Of a stretch of DNA of 64,000 nt, positions 10,131-20,100 are shown in pieces. The notes below the pieces were generated by a model. It was given only the letters and a program-made list of their open reading frames with translations. It was not told the origin of the DNA and searched no databases. The stretch is taken from positions 29,308,981-29,372,980 of the forward strand of contig NC_073744.1 of NCBI RefSeq assembly GCF_029784135.1. The letters run 5' to 3'. This stretch comes from Toxorhynchites rutilus septentrionalis. Its lineage: Eukaryota > Arthropoda > Insecta > Diptera > Culicidae. How positions within the stretch are numbered: position 1 is the first letter of the stretch; each line of letters begins with the position of its first letter. Made by a program: the position numbers and the translations under genes.

Positions 10131-11555
10131 TTAGTTCGATGGTCCTTTACCCTTGGAAAGAGAAGCTTTCTTTGAGGTATTGGTGTTGTTTTTGTTTGGT
10201 GTAGAAGTCTTTGGAGTGTTTGTTGTGTTTGTGTTGTTTTTTGTTGAATGTGCGTTGCTGTTGTTGTTATTGTTGTTTTTTGTTTGATGTGTGTTGTTGT
10301 TGTTTTCTGTTGGTGTTGTGTTGTTATTTGTTGGTGGTGTAGTTCTTTGTTCATTCTTAGTTCTTTTCTTGTCCTTGTTTGTTTGGATTTCATCTTCGGA
10401 TTTTTGATCTGAATCTGAAGATGATCCTTTCGCCATTTTTCTTTTATTTTTATTTTTGTTTGGAACATCAGAAGTGTCCATTGAAATGACTGATTCGTTT
10501 TCAGATTCCGTTGTTGAGCTGTCGGTTGTCGACTCTGTCATGGAAGTATCGATTGTAGTGTCAATTGGGGGAGTGCTTTCGCGGCTAGAAGAGGCCGAAG
10601 CGGCCGAGGCGCAGTTACATTTGCAGTTGCAGCTGGGTGTTGGCTTTTGCAAGTTGGAGAGTCTGTCTTGCAGAACACTTGCAAAAGTTGGTCCATTATT
10701 TTGACCGTTGTGTTTTTCTTTCGCCTCTTTGTAGGAGATACCATAATCGATTCTGATTTTTGTGATGTTGTTCTCGGTTTGCCATACGGGGCATTTCCTA
10801 TTCGAAGAGGAATGGTCCCCTTGGCAATTCAAGCAAAATGCTGAAGCGTTGCAGGTTTTAATTCCATCCTTTTGTTCTGGATGTTCCTGTCCACAATTTC
10901 GGCAAAGCGGGTTCTCGCGTTTGCATCGTTTGCTAGTATGTCCAAATTTGTAACACTTAAAGCATTGCATTGGGTTGGGGTAGAAATTTCTAGTCCCAGC
11001 CCGAATAAATCCAAAATTAATGAAATCGGGAACAACAGTTCCACGAATCGTCAAAATAAGAGTGGCAGTTGGTACAACAATATTGTTCTCCTTTCTGGTG
11101 ATGCGCTTGACATCGATCACACCTTGATCGGAAAGCTCTGTCACCAGTTCGGATTCTTTGATGTCCATGACATCACGACAAGTAACAACACATTTGCGTT
11201 GGTTAAGGGTTGGGTGGTAAATCACTTCAATAGGGGTTTCATCAATTAATTTGTTGATTAAGAGGAGCTTACCAATGATATCTTCGTCCTTGGCCGTAAG
11301 GATATATTGCGTCCTCTTCTTGTCGTCTCGTTGCGGTCGCGCTGTGTAGTACTTCTTTCCTACAGCGTTGGCGATCGTCTTACTCACGACGAACGGGTTA
11401 GCCGGAATCACGTTCTCTCCTGTGGCACGTAGTAACAGGATCTGTAGGTTGCCGTTCAGTGGATCGGCCCATCTTGGAGCAGTACGTTGGGTAGGTTTAC
11501 CCTCGTACAAATTTGTAGCCCGGCCTCCCGGAGGCGCGGAGCTACTGGAAGCCAT
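10131..11555 (-). CDS. LINE ORF1: gag-like RNA-binding protein with three zinc knuckles
   Basis: 474 aa from the ATG at 11555. Residues 198-256 hold three CCHC-type knuckles: CFKCYKFGHTSKRC, then CRNCGQEHP..C, then CLNCQGDHSS..C. ORF1 proteins of this type coat element RNA and help form the ribonucleoprotein. The carboxyl third is highly skewed: Ser/Thr-rich to about 360, a Lys-rich nuclear-localisation-like patch, then about 70 residues dominated by Asn, Thr and Lys encoded by repetitive AAC/ACA-type codons. No internal stop is seen. The protein precedes ORF2 on the same transcript. Confidence 0.85.
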   Translation of the reverse strand: MASSSSAPPGGRATNLYEGKPTQRTAPRWADPLNGNLQILLLRATGENVIPANPFVVSKTIANAVGKKYYTARPQRDDKKRTQYILTAKDEDIIGKLLLINKLIDETPIEVIYHPTLNQRKCVVTCRDVMDIKESELVTELSDQGVIDVKRITRKENNIVVPTATLILTIRGTVVPDFINFGFIRAGTRNFYPNPMQCFKCYKFGHTSKRCKRENPLCRNCGQEHPEQKDGIKTCNASAFCLNCQGDHSSSNRKCPVWQTENNITKIRIDYGISYKEAKEKHNGQNNGPTFASVLQDRLSNLQKPTPSCNCKCNCASAASASSSRESTPPIDTTIDTSMTESTTDSSTTESENESVISMDTSDVPNKNKNKRKMAKGSSSDSDQKSEDEIQTNKDKKRTKNEQRTTPPTNNNTTPTENNNNTHQTKNNNNNNSNAHSTKNNTNTTNTPKTSTPNKNNTNTSKKASLSKGKGPSN

Positions 11556-11870
11556 GCTGTTGTCAGGCTATCCCCTAGGTATAGCCGACAAGTGGGTTAA
11601 TCTTCAGATGAAAACACTGAGAAATTTTGTTGGGTCTTTACACTTGGGGATATGTGTCCAGAAATTCGCACTTTTTTAGCAAGAGCACAGAACCACCAAT
11701 TATCGCGAATAAACTTCCAAAATTATTTTAAAACTGTTTTTCCTACTGTCACTTCACTGTCTGTATGCGCGTGTTATTTCTTTTTTTTTTTAATTATAAC
11801 TAGAGATCACTACAATCACTACAAAATAATTGGCAACACTCCCCGGAAAAAGGGGGCGTGGCGTCAGTGA

Positions 11871-12200
11871 CGCCGTAAAAAGCGCGCGCTTTTCCGGTTT
11901 GCCGGTAAGCGCCCGCTCTCCACGGTCGAAACGAGCTATTGCCTTTTCCCGCTCTCCTTCTGCTGCCACTTAAAGATAATTAAAAATAACTCCTTCGGAA
12001 TCGCCAGGGGGAGACGTCCTAGTCCGCTGTCCAAAACGCCAAACTGCCGAGCTGAAAAAAACGTGACCTTCTCGGTCGGAGGTTAAAATCAGTATGTGAT
12101 GTATTTTTTTGCCATCGCTCCCTTTTAACGCTCATTCGTTCGTCTCGTTGGACTCGCCCCTCTGGCTGAGTCTGCCGATTTGTCTCTATCCTGTGAGTGT
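11871..12200. other. GC-richer interval upstream of histone-derived unit
   Basis: No ORF of note. It contains a run of CG-rich words such as AAAGCGCGCGCTTTT near 11879-11893, a short perfect palindrome, and leads into a histone-type promoter segment. Confidence 0.35.
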
Positions 12201-12212
12201 GTACCGCTAGAG

Positions 12213-12219
12213 TATAAAA
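12213..12219 (+). promoter_or_regulatory. TATA box of histone-derived unit
   Basis: TATAAAA about 70-80 bases before the H2A-like reading, in the position expected of a histone core promoter. Its presence shows the unit was copied as DNA with its promoter and is not a retrocopied mRNA. Confidence 0.55.
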
Positions 12220-12285
12220 CACGCGGACCCCAAAAAAAATATCTTATTTTCTTTCAAACCGTAAACCCGTGTGGTTGTACGGCAT

Positions 12286-12800
12286 CGGCATCGTGGACAT
12301 AACAAAGGAGGACAAGTTAAGGGAAAGGCAAAGTCTCACTCGAACCGTGCAGGTCTCCAGTTTTCTGTTGGTCGCATTCACTGATTGCTCCGCAAGGGTA
12401 ACTAGGCCGAACGGATTGGTGCCGGAGCACCAGTATACCTAACAGCGATTATAGAGTTTCGGCCGTCGGAGTGCTCGAGTTGGCTTGCAAAGCTGCTCAC
12501 GACAATCAGAAAACCCGCATCAAGAACAGAGCAGCTTCGGTTCGGCGCTCATCAAGGCAACAATTAGTTTCAGTGAGTGGCAAAGTGTTTCTCCGGCACG
12601 TCGCATTACATTTAATTTACTGAACAACATGTCACAAGCTGGATGGGAAGAAATTTTCCAACTGTGAAAGCTGTGGCGAGTGGCAAACGCAATAGCTAAA
12701 CAGGAAGGTTTAACCGAACAAGATGAGAATATCGAGTGATAACAAAAACACAACACCAAAGGTTCTTTTCAGAACCATCAACATATTCATAAAGAGTAAA
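12286..12800 (+). pseudogene. histone H2A-derived pseudogene with perfect 3' stem-loop
   Basis: From about 12290 the + strand reads like H2[44 protein letters not shown] and later DNQKTRI, broken by stops and small frame changes. The start codon is destroyed. As in the copy at 4.5 kb, the H2A C-terminal half is replaced by unrelated sequence shared with 5400-5625. The unit ends with GGTTCTTTTCAGAACC at 12761-12776, a perfect 6-bp stem with a TTTC loop as in metazoan replication-dependent histone mRNAs, and AAAGAG at 12791-12796 resembling the U7-binding downstream element. Non-coding as it stands; whether it is transcribed is unknown. Confidence 0.75.
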
Positions 12801-12954
12801 CAGTAAACTAATCCATTTTTCAGGTAGATAGGTAGGTGAATAGGAGAAGAAAATAAAACAATATATTTAAAATATATATTTAACAAAAGCTATCCCCTTT
12901 GTATAGTCCTACGTCACTCCGGTTATGTCCCCGACATTACCCACCCGTCTTTTT

Positions 12955-13362
12955 TTATTTTATTAATGTGCCTTGGTGTATCTTTGAAGATTCGCTAAAT
13001 AGTTGAGCACTACTTGATGGGATCGTCCAATCCGACGAGCAATTTATCTGAAACCAACTTTTTCTTGGTGAAATACATCGTCCTTTTTCTCTCTTCGTGA
13101 GCACTTTTCCCATTTTCCAGATTTATTTAACAAAACAACTAAAACAAGGGAAAATGAAACTGGTCTTATACAAACTTGACACTTTAAAAATACAAAATTA
13201 CATACATTTGTTTACGCTCAGCGTTTGCACACACACACACACACATATGCAAATCATGCAGTGTGTGGTAGTTGCCAATACCTACACACTAGAAAATAAA
13301 TAGGAACAATGACACAAGACAGCAAGATCATCACATGGTCTTATAGAAGTTGGACAGAGTTT
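12955..13362 (-). mobile_element. Tc1/mariner-type relic, copy 1
   Basis: Shares, with small gaps, the sequence at 19290-19560, which includes a decayed transposase amino end on the minus strand. The block ends at 13336-13362 in GGTCTTATAGAAGTTGGACA, which matches in reverse complement the segment at 18884-18905 beside copy 2 and may be the terminal inverted repeat. A CA microsatellite lies at 13230-13246. The transposase part is cut short on the left. Confidence 0.55.
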
Positions 13363-13584
13363 ATGGTCGAATATCAACAATGACAGAGTTATCGAACTTT
13401 TATTTTCAGGCTCTGTTTGCCTCAAACTGGCTCTATATTGAAAAGTGCGCTACGTAAGACGAATTTTTCCGTTTGAAAGATCTTAAAAGATAGTGGTTTT
13501 GAAGGTTTTATGATTAGTTATGAAATACCGATAACGGATATCCACCCAGCTTTGAGGCCGGATAGTCGGATATTCGGTGGCAAT

Positions 13585-13940
13585 CCGTAACAATAGAACC
13601 AGATGGAAAAACTCTCACTGGTCGAAGCCACACCGAAGCTGATTTAGAACAATGATTTAGATGACCTACGAATTAGAAACTTATCGCAATTCATGTTAAA
13701 TCGGCGTTAATTTTGTAAAGCAGTAAGAGTTTTTTCCATCTGGTTCTATTGTTATGAAACACTGGAATTTTAGTTTTTTGAATATTTCGCATCTGAACAC
13801 AACAATAAATTTGAAAAGGCCAGTCTTATGAATGATGATAGTTATTGTATTCTACATTGTATACTTCAATTCAACCGACATCTTACATATTTCTGGAAAC
13901 TCAGAAAAAATAAGTGGTTCTATAGTTGTGAAACGCAGTG
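13585..13940. mobile_element. Tc1-type MITE relic with internal inversion
   Basis: The right end, GTTGTGAAACGCAGTG followed by TA, is the same terminus as the 583-bp MITE at 47529-48111, and the 200 bases before it also match. A second segment (about 13600-13755) matches that MITE only in reverse complement. The shared AACCAGATGGAAAAACTC word occurs in inverted orientation at about 13600 and 13725. This is a rearranged copy with no coding capacity. Confidence 0.5.
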
Positions 13941-14423
13941 TATAATAGCCAATTAAGTTTCACCTTCACGTTGATATATATTTTTTTATATATAAGTCAT
14001 ATTTGGAACACAACAGGCAATTCTCATTTAAAAAGCGGGCAGTGACCGCTACAGATGGACACGTCATGTATCGAGCTATTGCATAATCGACCATTTGGGA
14101 CGCACCCACTATGGGATTTCAGGCGGACAAAAATCAGAGACAGTCACCGCCGATGTGTTTGTTCTATATTTTCCAAAGAAAGGAGACACTTTGACTAGGC
14201 AAAGTTCAAAATTTCAGGACTATAGTAGGTACTATACCTGATATATCGAGATGTTAAAAAAAGCAAAAAAATAATCATAATAACAGTGTTGCGGAGAGTA
14301 ATAATCAATCCGCATTGCCCTCGGCAAATAGCAATAATGTTTTCGGCAAGTTGTACTTTCCGTGCTTAGATAAAACAATAAGAGAAAAAACGGATAGTAG
14401 AAGCTGAAGAAAGGTGTGAGAAA
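13941..14423. other. no gene seen
   Basis: AT-rich sequence between a Tc1-type relic and the piggyBac-like element. No ORF, tRNA-like fold or repeat that I can support. Confidence 0.4.
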
Positions 14424-14427
14424 TTAA

Positions 14428-15650
14428 CCCTCCTGTACTCGCGTGCAAAATCATAACACGTATACTCGCGCACGGTGTCACAGACCGAAAATTGAACTTC
14501 TCTGTAATGTTGCCATTGTGTCTTTTTCAGGCTTTATTGGCATTTTTTTAAAGAAGAGGGTATGATTGAATGAAAAAACTCCAAAAAATATGTTTTCTTC
14601 GTCTTTATTATGTTTTAATAGTCATATAATTCAGCCTCCTTAAAATAGAGTAATTTTTGATGCTCCAAAACAAATAACGAAATTCGAATTTTTCACTGTT
14701 ATTAATTAGAAGTAAGCAACTGAATATAATTCGTGGAAGTATAAAGAGCTATAATATAACATAAAAACGTAGAATCAGAACATAGCATAGCATATTTTTT
14801 ACATTTCATGCAGTTGTTGCGTGTTTTTCGGGTCTTTTATCGAAGAGAAGAATGTATAACGACCTTCTAGATAAACACCAGATGATAAAGGTTCTGGAAT
14901 ATAAAGTTTGCATATTTCTAATATTATTTGTCTCTGTATTCTTGGTGAACTAAGAATTAATGCCTTCTTTTAGAAGGGGCATAAAAAGATGATATAAAAG
15001 GATTTCTAGGAACTTCCTTTTCCTTTTCTTGTTTTCTTGTCGATATTGTCCATTATAAAAAATATCCCCGGAATTGTAACTGTTAAAAATTACCATAAGC
15101 CACCGATTAGTTTATAGTTTACTATTCTTCCACAAGTGAAATTCTTTCACAAGTGTGTATATGTATGACCATTATATTTAACGAATAACTATACGAAAGT
15201 CAAACATTTATATTTTGCCTTTGAACGTATGACTCTAACGACGAATATATCGACGATTAGTTGATATATGGATCCGTTCAATCCAGTTACAAAAGGCACT
15301 GAAATCAAATAAGTAAGAATAGTCCGATGATGATCTTACGCATTATATTCAATAAATATTCCACGCCACTAACATTAATTTATACATTTCATTCAACAAT
15401 ATTCTAGAATATGAAAAAAGACACTTGTCCAAAAAAGTTACTCCTATACTCGCGTCGGTGTGTCAGACCGAAAGTGTTAAAAAAGTGGCACATGTCCCCT
15501 TTCTACCAACACATGCGTTACGCTAAACGATGACGATCAACGAATAACGAAGCTAGAGAGAATCGCAAAGTCGTAGTGTTGATATTCTCTGAGAAATGAA
15601 TGAATTATTGATTTCTCGGTCTGACAGACCAATGCGCGAGTATAGGAGTG
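14428..15650 (-). mobile_element. piggyBac-like element, copy 1 (1223 bp), flanked by TTAA
   Basis: It begins CCCTCCTGTACTCGCG and ends with the inverse of CACTCCTATACTCGCG, directly flanked by TTAA at 14424-14427 and 15651-15654, the piggyBac target site. It is about 95% alike by eye to the copy at 22185-23377. Subterminal repeats of TATACTCGCG and a GTC-CAGACCGA word occur just inside both ends and again at about 15442-15476. The interior on - contains a decayed frame resembling the carboxyl end of piggyBac transposases. The element is non-autonomous. Confidence 0.8.
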
Positions 15651-15654
15651 TTAA

Positions 15655-16500
15655 AGATATATCACCATATCTCTGGAACGTCTTGACCGATATTCACTTG
15701 ACATGCACGTTCCTTACACATTAGAGGTTGTCAAACCCGTATTAGAAATAGGAGGCCAGCTACTGAAAGGGGAAAAGGCTGAATTCCGAACAAATCCATG
15801 TATATTTCCTCTTTTTATATAAAAAAAATACACGCCTCTATCAAAATTTGAGTGTAATGTAGGCAAAAATGATCTTAAGCAACATGTTTCGATCATAACA
15901 AGTAGAAAAAATACCAGAAGTGTTGAAAAAATGATGAAAATATATTTGTTTTTGCTTGTATGGAAATCCCCCATAGTGGGACCTGTGTAGTAGTCATATC
16001 TTCATAGCTAACAAATTAATCGGGAAAAACCTGAAATTTCTGATGCTGGCAGATTACAAAGCGCAACGGAAGGGAGACAATATTTGGGAAATGATGCGAA
16101 TGATACGCACGAGCAATCCAACAAATGAACACACACGCACACAGACACTGTTATCTCTACTTCGATCCACTCCAACCCATGCGTATGGGCCAATAGGAGT
16201 TCTGATAACAGCTTAATCGAATGCATGAGGGGGATGGGTGGCGGGTATGGAGAGCGAGTAATTCCAGTACTTTCTGTTGACGCAACAGCAATTTGATAAA
16301 TCTCAAAACTGGAAGAAATCGAAAGCGACGAAAAAGTTGATGCGTGATGCGTAATCGATAATTCCACATTGCAATTCAAAGATGCGATAGCATCAGCATC
16401 AGCAGCGAGAATTTTGCATTCTAATAAGAAAAAAAGCTACAATTTCCCCTATCAACCAACAGCGCCGCACACGTTGACACGGCATCCAAAGTAAACAGTC
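15655..16500. other. intergenic, no gene seen
   Basis: Upstream flank of the calreticulin gene. Overlapping minus-strand frames of 70-123 codons at 16008-16379 have no recognisable domain and look like chance frames. Confidence 0.4.
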
Positions 16501-16540
16501 CGCATTTAAAAGTGTGAGCTTCTGATTGGTGCAACGCGGA

Positions 16541-16559
16541 CCAATCGGAGCGGTCCATC
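16541..16559 (+). promoter_or_regulatory. ER-stress-element-like site (CCAAT-N9-CCATC)
   Basis: CCAAT at 16541-16545 is followed after exactly 9 bases by CCATC at 16555-16559. The metazoan ER stress element is CCAAT-N9-CCACG, so this keeps the spacing and three of five bases of the second half. A CREB/ATF6-type core GACGTCA lies close by at 16595-16601. They are 540-600 bp before the calreticulin ATG. Calreticulin is a classic unfolded-protein-response target, so the sites are plausible but unproven. Confidence 0.4.
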
Positions 16560-17144
16560 TGTCGGCTGGCGGCAGCCGTAGGGTATGCGTTGCGGACGTC
16601 AGCCGAGTTTCGTAATGGTTCTCATGGTTTGGTTGTTGAATGGCCTGAAATTTAATGAAACTGTGATTATTAAAATAACGATGGTTGTATGATCAATTAA
16701 GTTTCCATGAAAATGTCATAAACACCATTTACGTACCCACGATATGTTTTTGTTAACAAGCACAAATGCAATGCCCAACGACGAGTCACTCACCCTATGA
16801 TTTTCTATAATCGCGCTACGTTCCCGATCTCGCATTTCAGCTTCGCACTGGCTAGAGTGAGACACATGTACAAAATAAATGTCCGAGCTAGCTTGCCTGC
16901 AAGGCTTTGCGCGAGCCACCGCAAGAGGCAGCACCGACAGCTGAGAGGGCTTTGGAACCAATTTTGCGCAGCCGCTCGCGGTGTACATTAATATCGACGG
17001 CGCTGGGCCAGCCAATCAATCGTAGTCGGAAAGCTAACCGAAGCGGACGCTGGGATCCGGGACTGGGAATCTGTGGTTAGAATAAGTTGAACCAAAGTAG
17101 TGTGTACTTCTTTTAGTCAGGGGGAGTGTGTAATTACACTAAAA

Positions 17145-20100
17145 ATGCACGCTTTCGCCAAGGTATTAGCCGTTCTATCCGTGGTTGCCCTGGTGGCGGC
17201 CGAGGTTTACTTCGAGGAGAACTTCAAAGATGGTGAGTATTGCCCGGTAGAATATATTCAAAAAATTAGCTGAACCGTATATAAGAAGTATGGGAGGATG
17301 TTATTCAAACTGTTCCATTTGTTTCTATTTTCAGACTCCTGGGAGAAGAATTGGGTTCAGAGCGAGCACAAGGGAGTAGAGTACGGAAAATTCGTACAAA
17401 CGGCAGGAAAGTTCTTCAACGATGAGGAAAACGACAAAGGTGAATAAACTTTAAACTATTGATCCCATTCTGGACGATGCGTGTCTGCAATATCACAAAG
17501 TGAATGTGAGAACTAACGGTCCCTTGAGTTATCACGTGCGTGTCAATTTATGCCCTGCCTGTGGCGCTCACATAACTAAGTCAGTGCTAAGCGCTTTCGA
17601 GTTCAATTCTCGTTCCGGGAAGGCGATTCTCTCTGCCAGAATCCCACAGAGAAGTAGGTCAAAGACGCGTGCAGGTGTCTCGCCTAATAGGATTAACAGT
17701 AAAAGACCCCCTTCCCCCCAAACTCAAACCTGTTGTGTTCCAAAGCCTTATCTTGAGCTTAAACTGGAAACCGGCGTTTGAAGGAGGTGCCATTTCGCGA
17801 TCGCCGATCTGCTGCTGGTTGCCACGTATAGAATTATCGGTCAACCGTGTGTGATTATCAAGCTTCTAGAAAGCCAACATGGCAAACAGGAGAACGAAGA
17901 GCACACGTTCACACACCGATGCTAGTGTTGGTGGTGTTGTTCATACAATTACCACACCCTGGCAGGCATTTCGCGCCCCCTCGTGAGACAGTGTATGACG
18001 TGTCCGTCTGCCTGCCTACGGTGCCTCTCGAGAAGCTTCCATTAACTAATAGAAAGGCGAAGGGCAGTGTGAAGGAAAAACATGTAACGTGTTGTAATAC
18101 CACCACATCAGCAGCAACGCCGCTAAAGGGAATGAAGGGAAATCGTTTGCGACACAGCACCGGAACCGGCTTTTTACTGTGATTCTAGTGGATGTGAGAA
18201 AACGTTCACAGTAATCATCGATTAGACTAATATTTGGATTATGGAAATGGGTGCATTGAATCTGCCCAACCAAGGCTCCGGAATTATGAGCAATCGATTA
18301 GTTTGACTCGTTAATCGTCTGATGTTATTTGTTATTTTTTTCCGATTATAAGCACTTTCAACCATTAAAGTTCATTCACCTTTAGCCTGAGAAAGAACCA
18401 TCCAAAATATGACCCATAGAGGGTGCTAAAATTAAACTCACGATCGTTCGCTTGGTATGCGGACACACAACTCTTTGGTTACGAAGCACTCCTGAACGAT
18501 TATGACCGATCACTAATCGTTGTCGATGTTTTTTCATGATTAATACTATGCAAAAACACATTTGTTTCACCGGTGATTCAGACATGTTGGTTTTTAACGT
18601 TTCAAAGACTGCAGTGGCTTAGTGCACGGGGCAATCCGCCCCGGGGTCCACCCACGACTGTGGTTAGTATATTATATATTTATTTTCTAAATCATTCAAG
18701 ATTTCGAGGGACTGTCACCCGTCAGCGATTGATGGTATTATTTGGTGAGAAGTTCCAAACCTACCTTCTTATTGAATTTGGATGAGTTTGGTGTAGTGTT
18801 CAGTTTACTAGACTTTGCCACACCCCTGCCTGAAACAGAGAACATATAATTTTGGTTTGAATTAGTATAGGTCAAATATTACTGTTTACAATCTGCCCAA
18901 CTTCCATAAGACCACCCTGAATATATTTCGTTGTAACACACTTAGAATTTCAACAAGATATTTTCATACATTGTTGAATGCTTATATTTAATATATTTAA
19001 CGTTAATTTCGTTCAAAAGAATCGTTTGTTTATCTATTGGGCTTAAATATGACAATTTCAGCTCATAACATACCATGTCCCACTTTGGCAAAACTCAGGC
19101 GTCTCTGATGTGAGATGGTGTATGATTAGGAGCCAAAACTTTATGAATTGTCTTCCGGAAAACATTGATATTTAAAGATTGATTTATGTGCATAAGTGAT
19201 TTTGAAGTATTCGAAAATATTTTAAGTACTTCCCGCTTATCCCGGTCAGAGAGCTTCGATTTACGTGGAACTCTCTTCTTACCGTATCCTTGAGGATTCG
19301 CCAAACAATTGAGCACTATTTGATGGAATCGTCCAATCCGACGAGCGATTTCTCTGATACCAACATTTTCTTGGTGAAATGCATCGATTTTCCTGATTCA
19401 TTGGTCAAAACAACTAAAAGAACGGAAAATGTAACTGGTCTTATACAAACTTGACACTTTAAAAATACAAAAACATTTGTTTACACTCAGCGCTTGCTCA
19501 CACACACATATGGAAAACGTGCAAGGTACCAATACACTAGAATATGAATTGTTGTTTATTTACAATTACACAAAGCAGCAAGACCATATCCGGCAGCCCT
19601 ATATTCGGATCTTTATTTGCAAAAACGGCACTGGGAGCTGCATGTGTGCAGGAAGCTAATAAACATTTACGTTTTAGGGAGAAATAAACACAGTTTTACT
19701 TTAAAATAATCAACTATGATTAAATTTTCCGTTTAGAATGAATACCATTTAATAGAGTACCAAGTTTTCTGCAAGAAATCTTGAAAAGTTTTTTTCTGAC
19801 GCGGATTTTCCAATTAACGCGGTTTTTACGAAGCATCGTATCCCCCGCGTAAAAAAAACATGGGTGTACAATTATGAGTTTTTGTGGATGTGTCAATTAT
19901 TTTCATTCAAGAATAAAAAACTTCGAACTGTCATCAGGGATGATAATTTGAGAGATGGTACATTTGAACTATCATAGGGGGTTACACACCCCCTAATCTA
20001 ACGACACAACAGTGGAGCAGTGTGTTGGGCTTCTGAAATTTTTTGAAGAAACAGCAAAAATCAGGAGTTCTGGCCTCTACTGTTTATTCGAGGTAAATTC

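Larger units (their letters stand above)
5960..11870 (-). mobile_element. I-type non-LTR retrotransposon (LINE), ends approximate
   Basis: A two-ORF LINE on the minus strand: ORF1 with zinc knuckles at 11555-10131 and ORF2 (endonuclease, reverse transcriptase, RNase H) at 10095-6442. The combination of three CCHC knuckles in ORF1 and an RNase H domain in ORF2 fits the I-like group rather than Jockey or R1. A 3' UTR of several hundred bases follows, including a pyrimidine-rich stretch (purine-rich on +, about 5985-6085). I found no target-site duplication, so both ends are estimates. Histone-derived fragments flank it on both sides, suggesting insertion into a histone-repeat region. Confidence 0.7.

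Noticed and set aside
18600..18665. tRNA-like segment (TGGCTTAGTGCACGG...)
   Set aside because: Has an A-box-like word but no B-box and no cloverleaf that I could fold.
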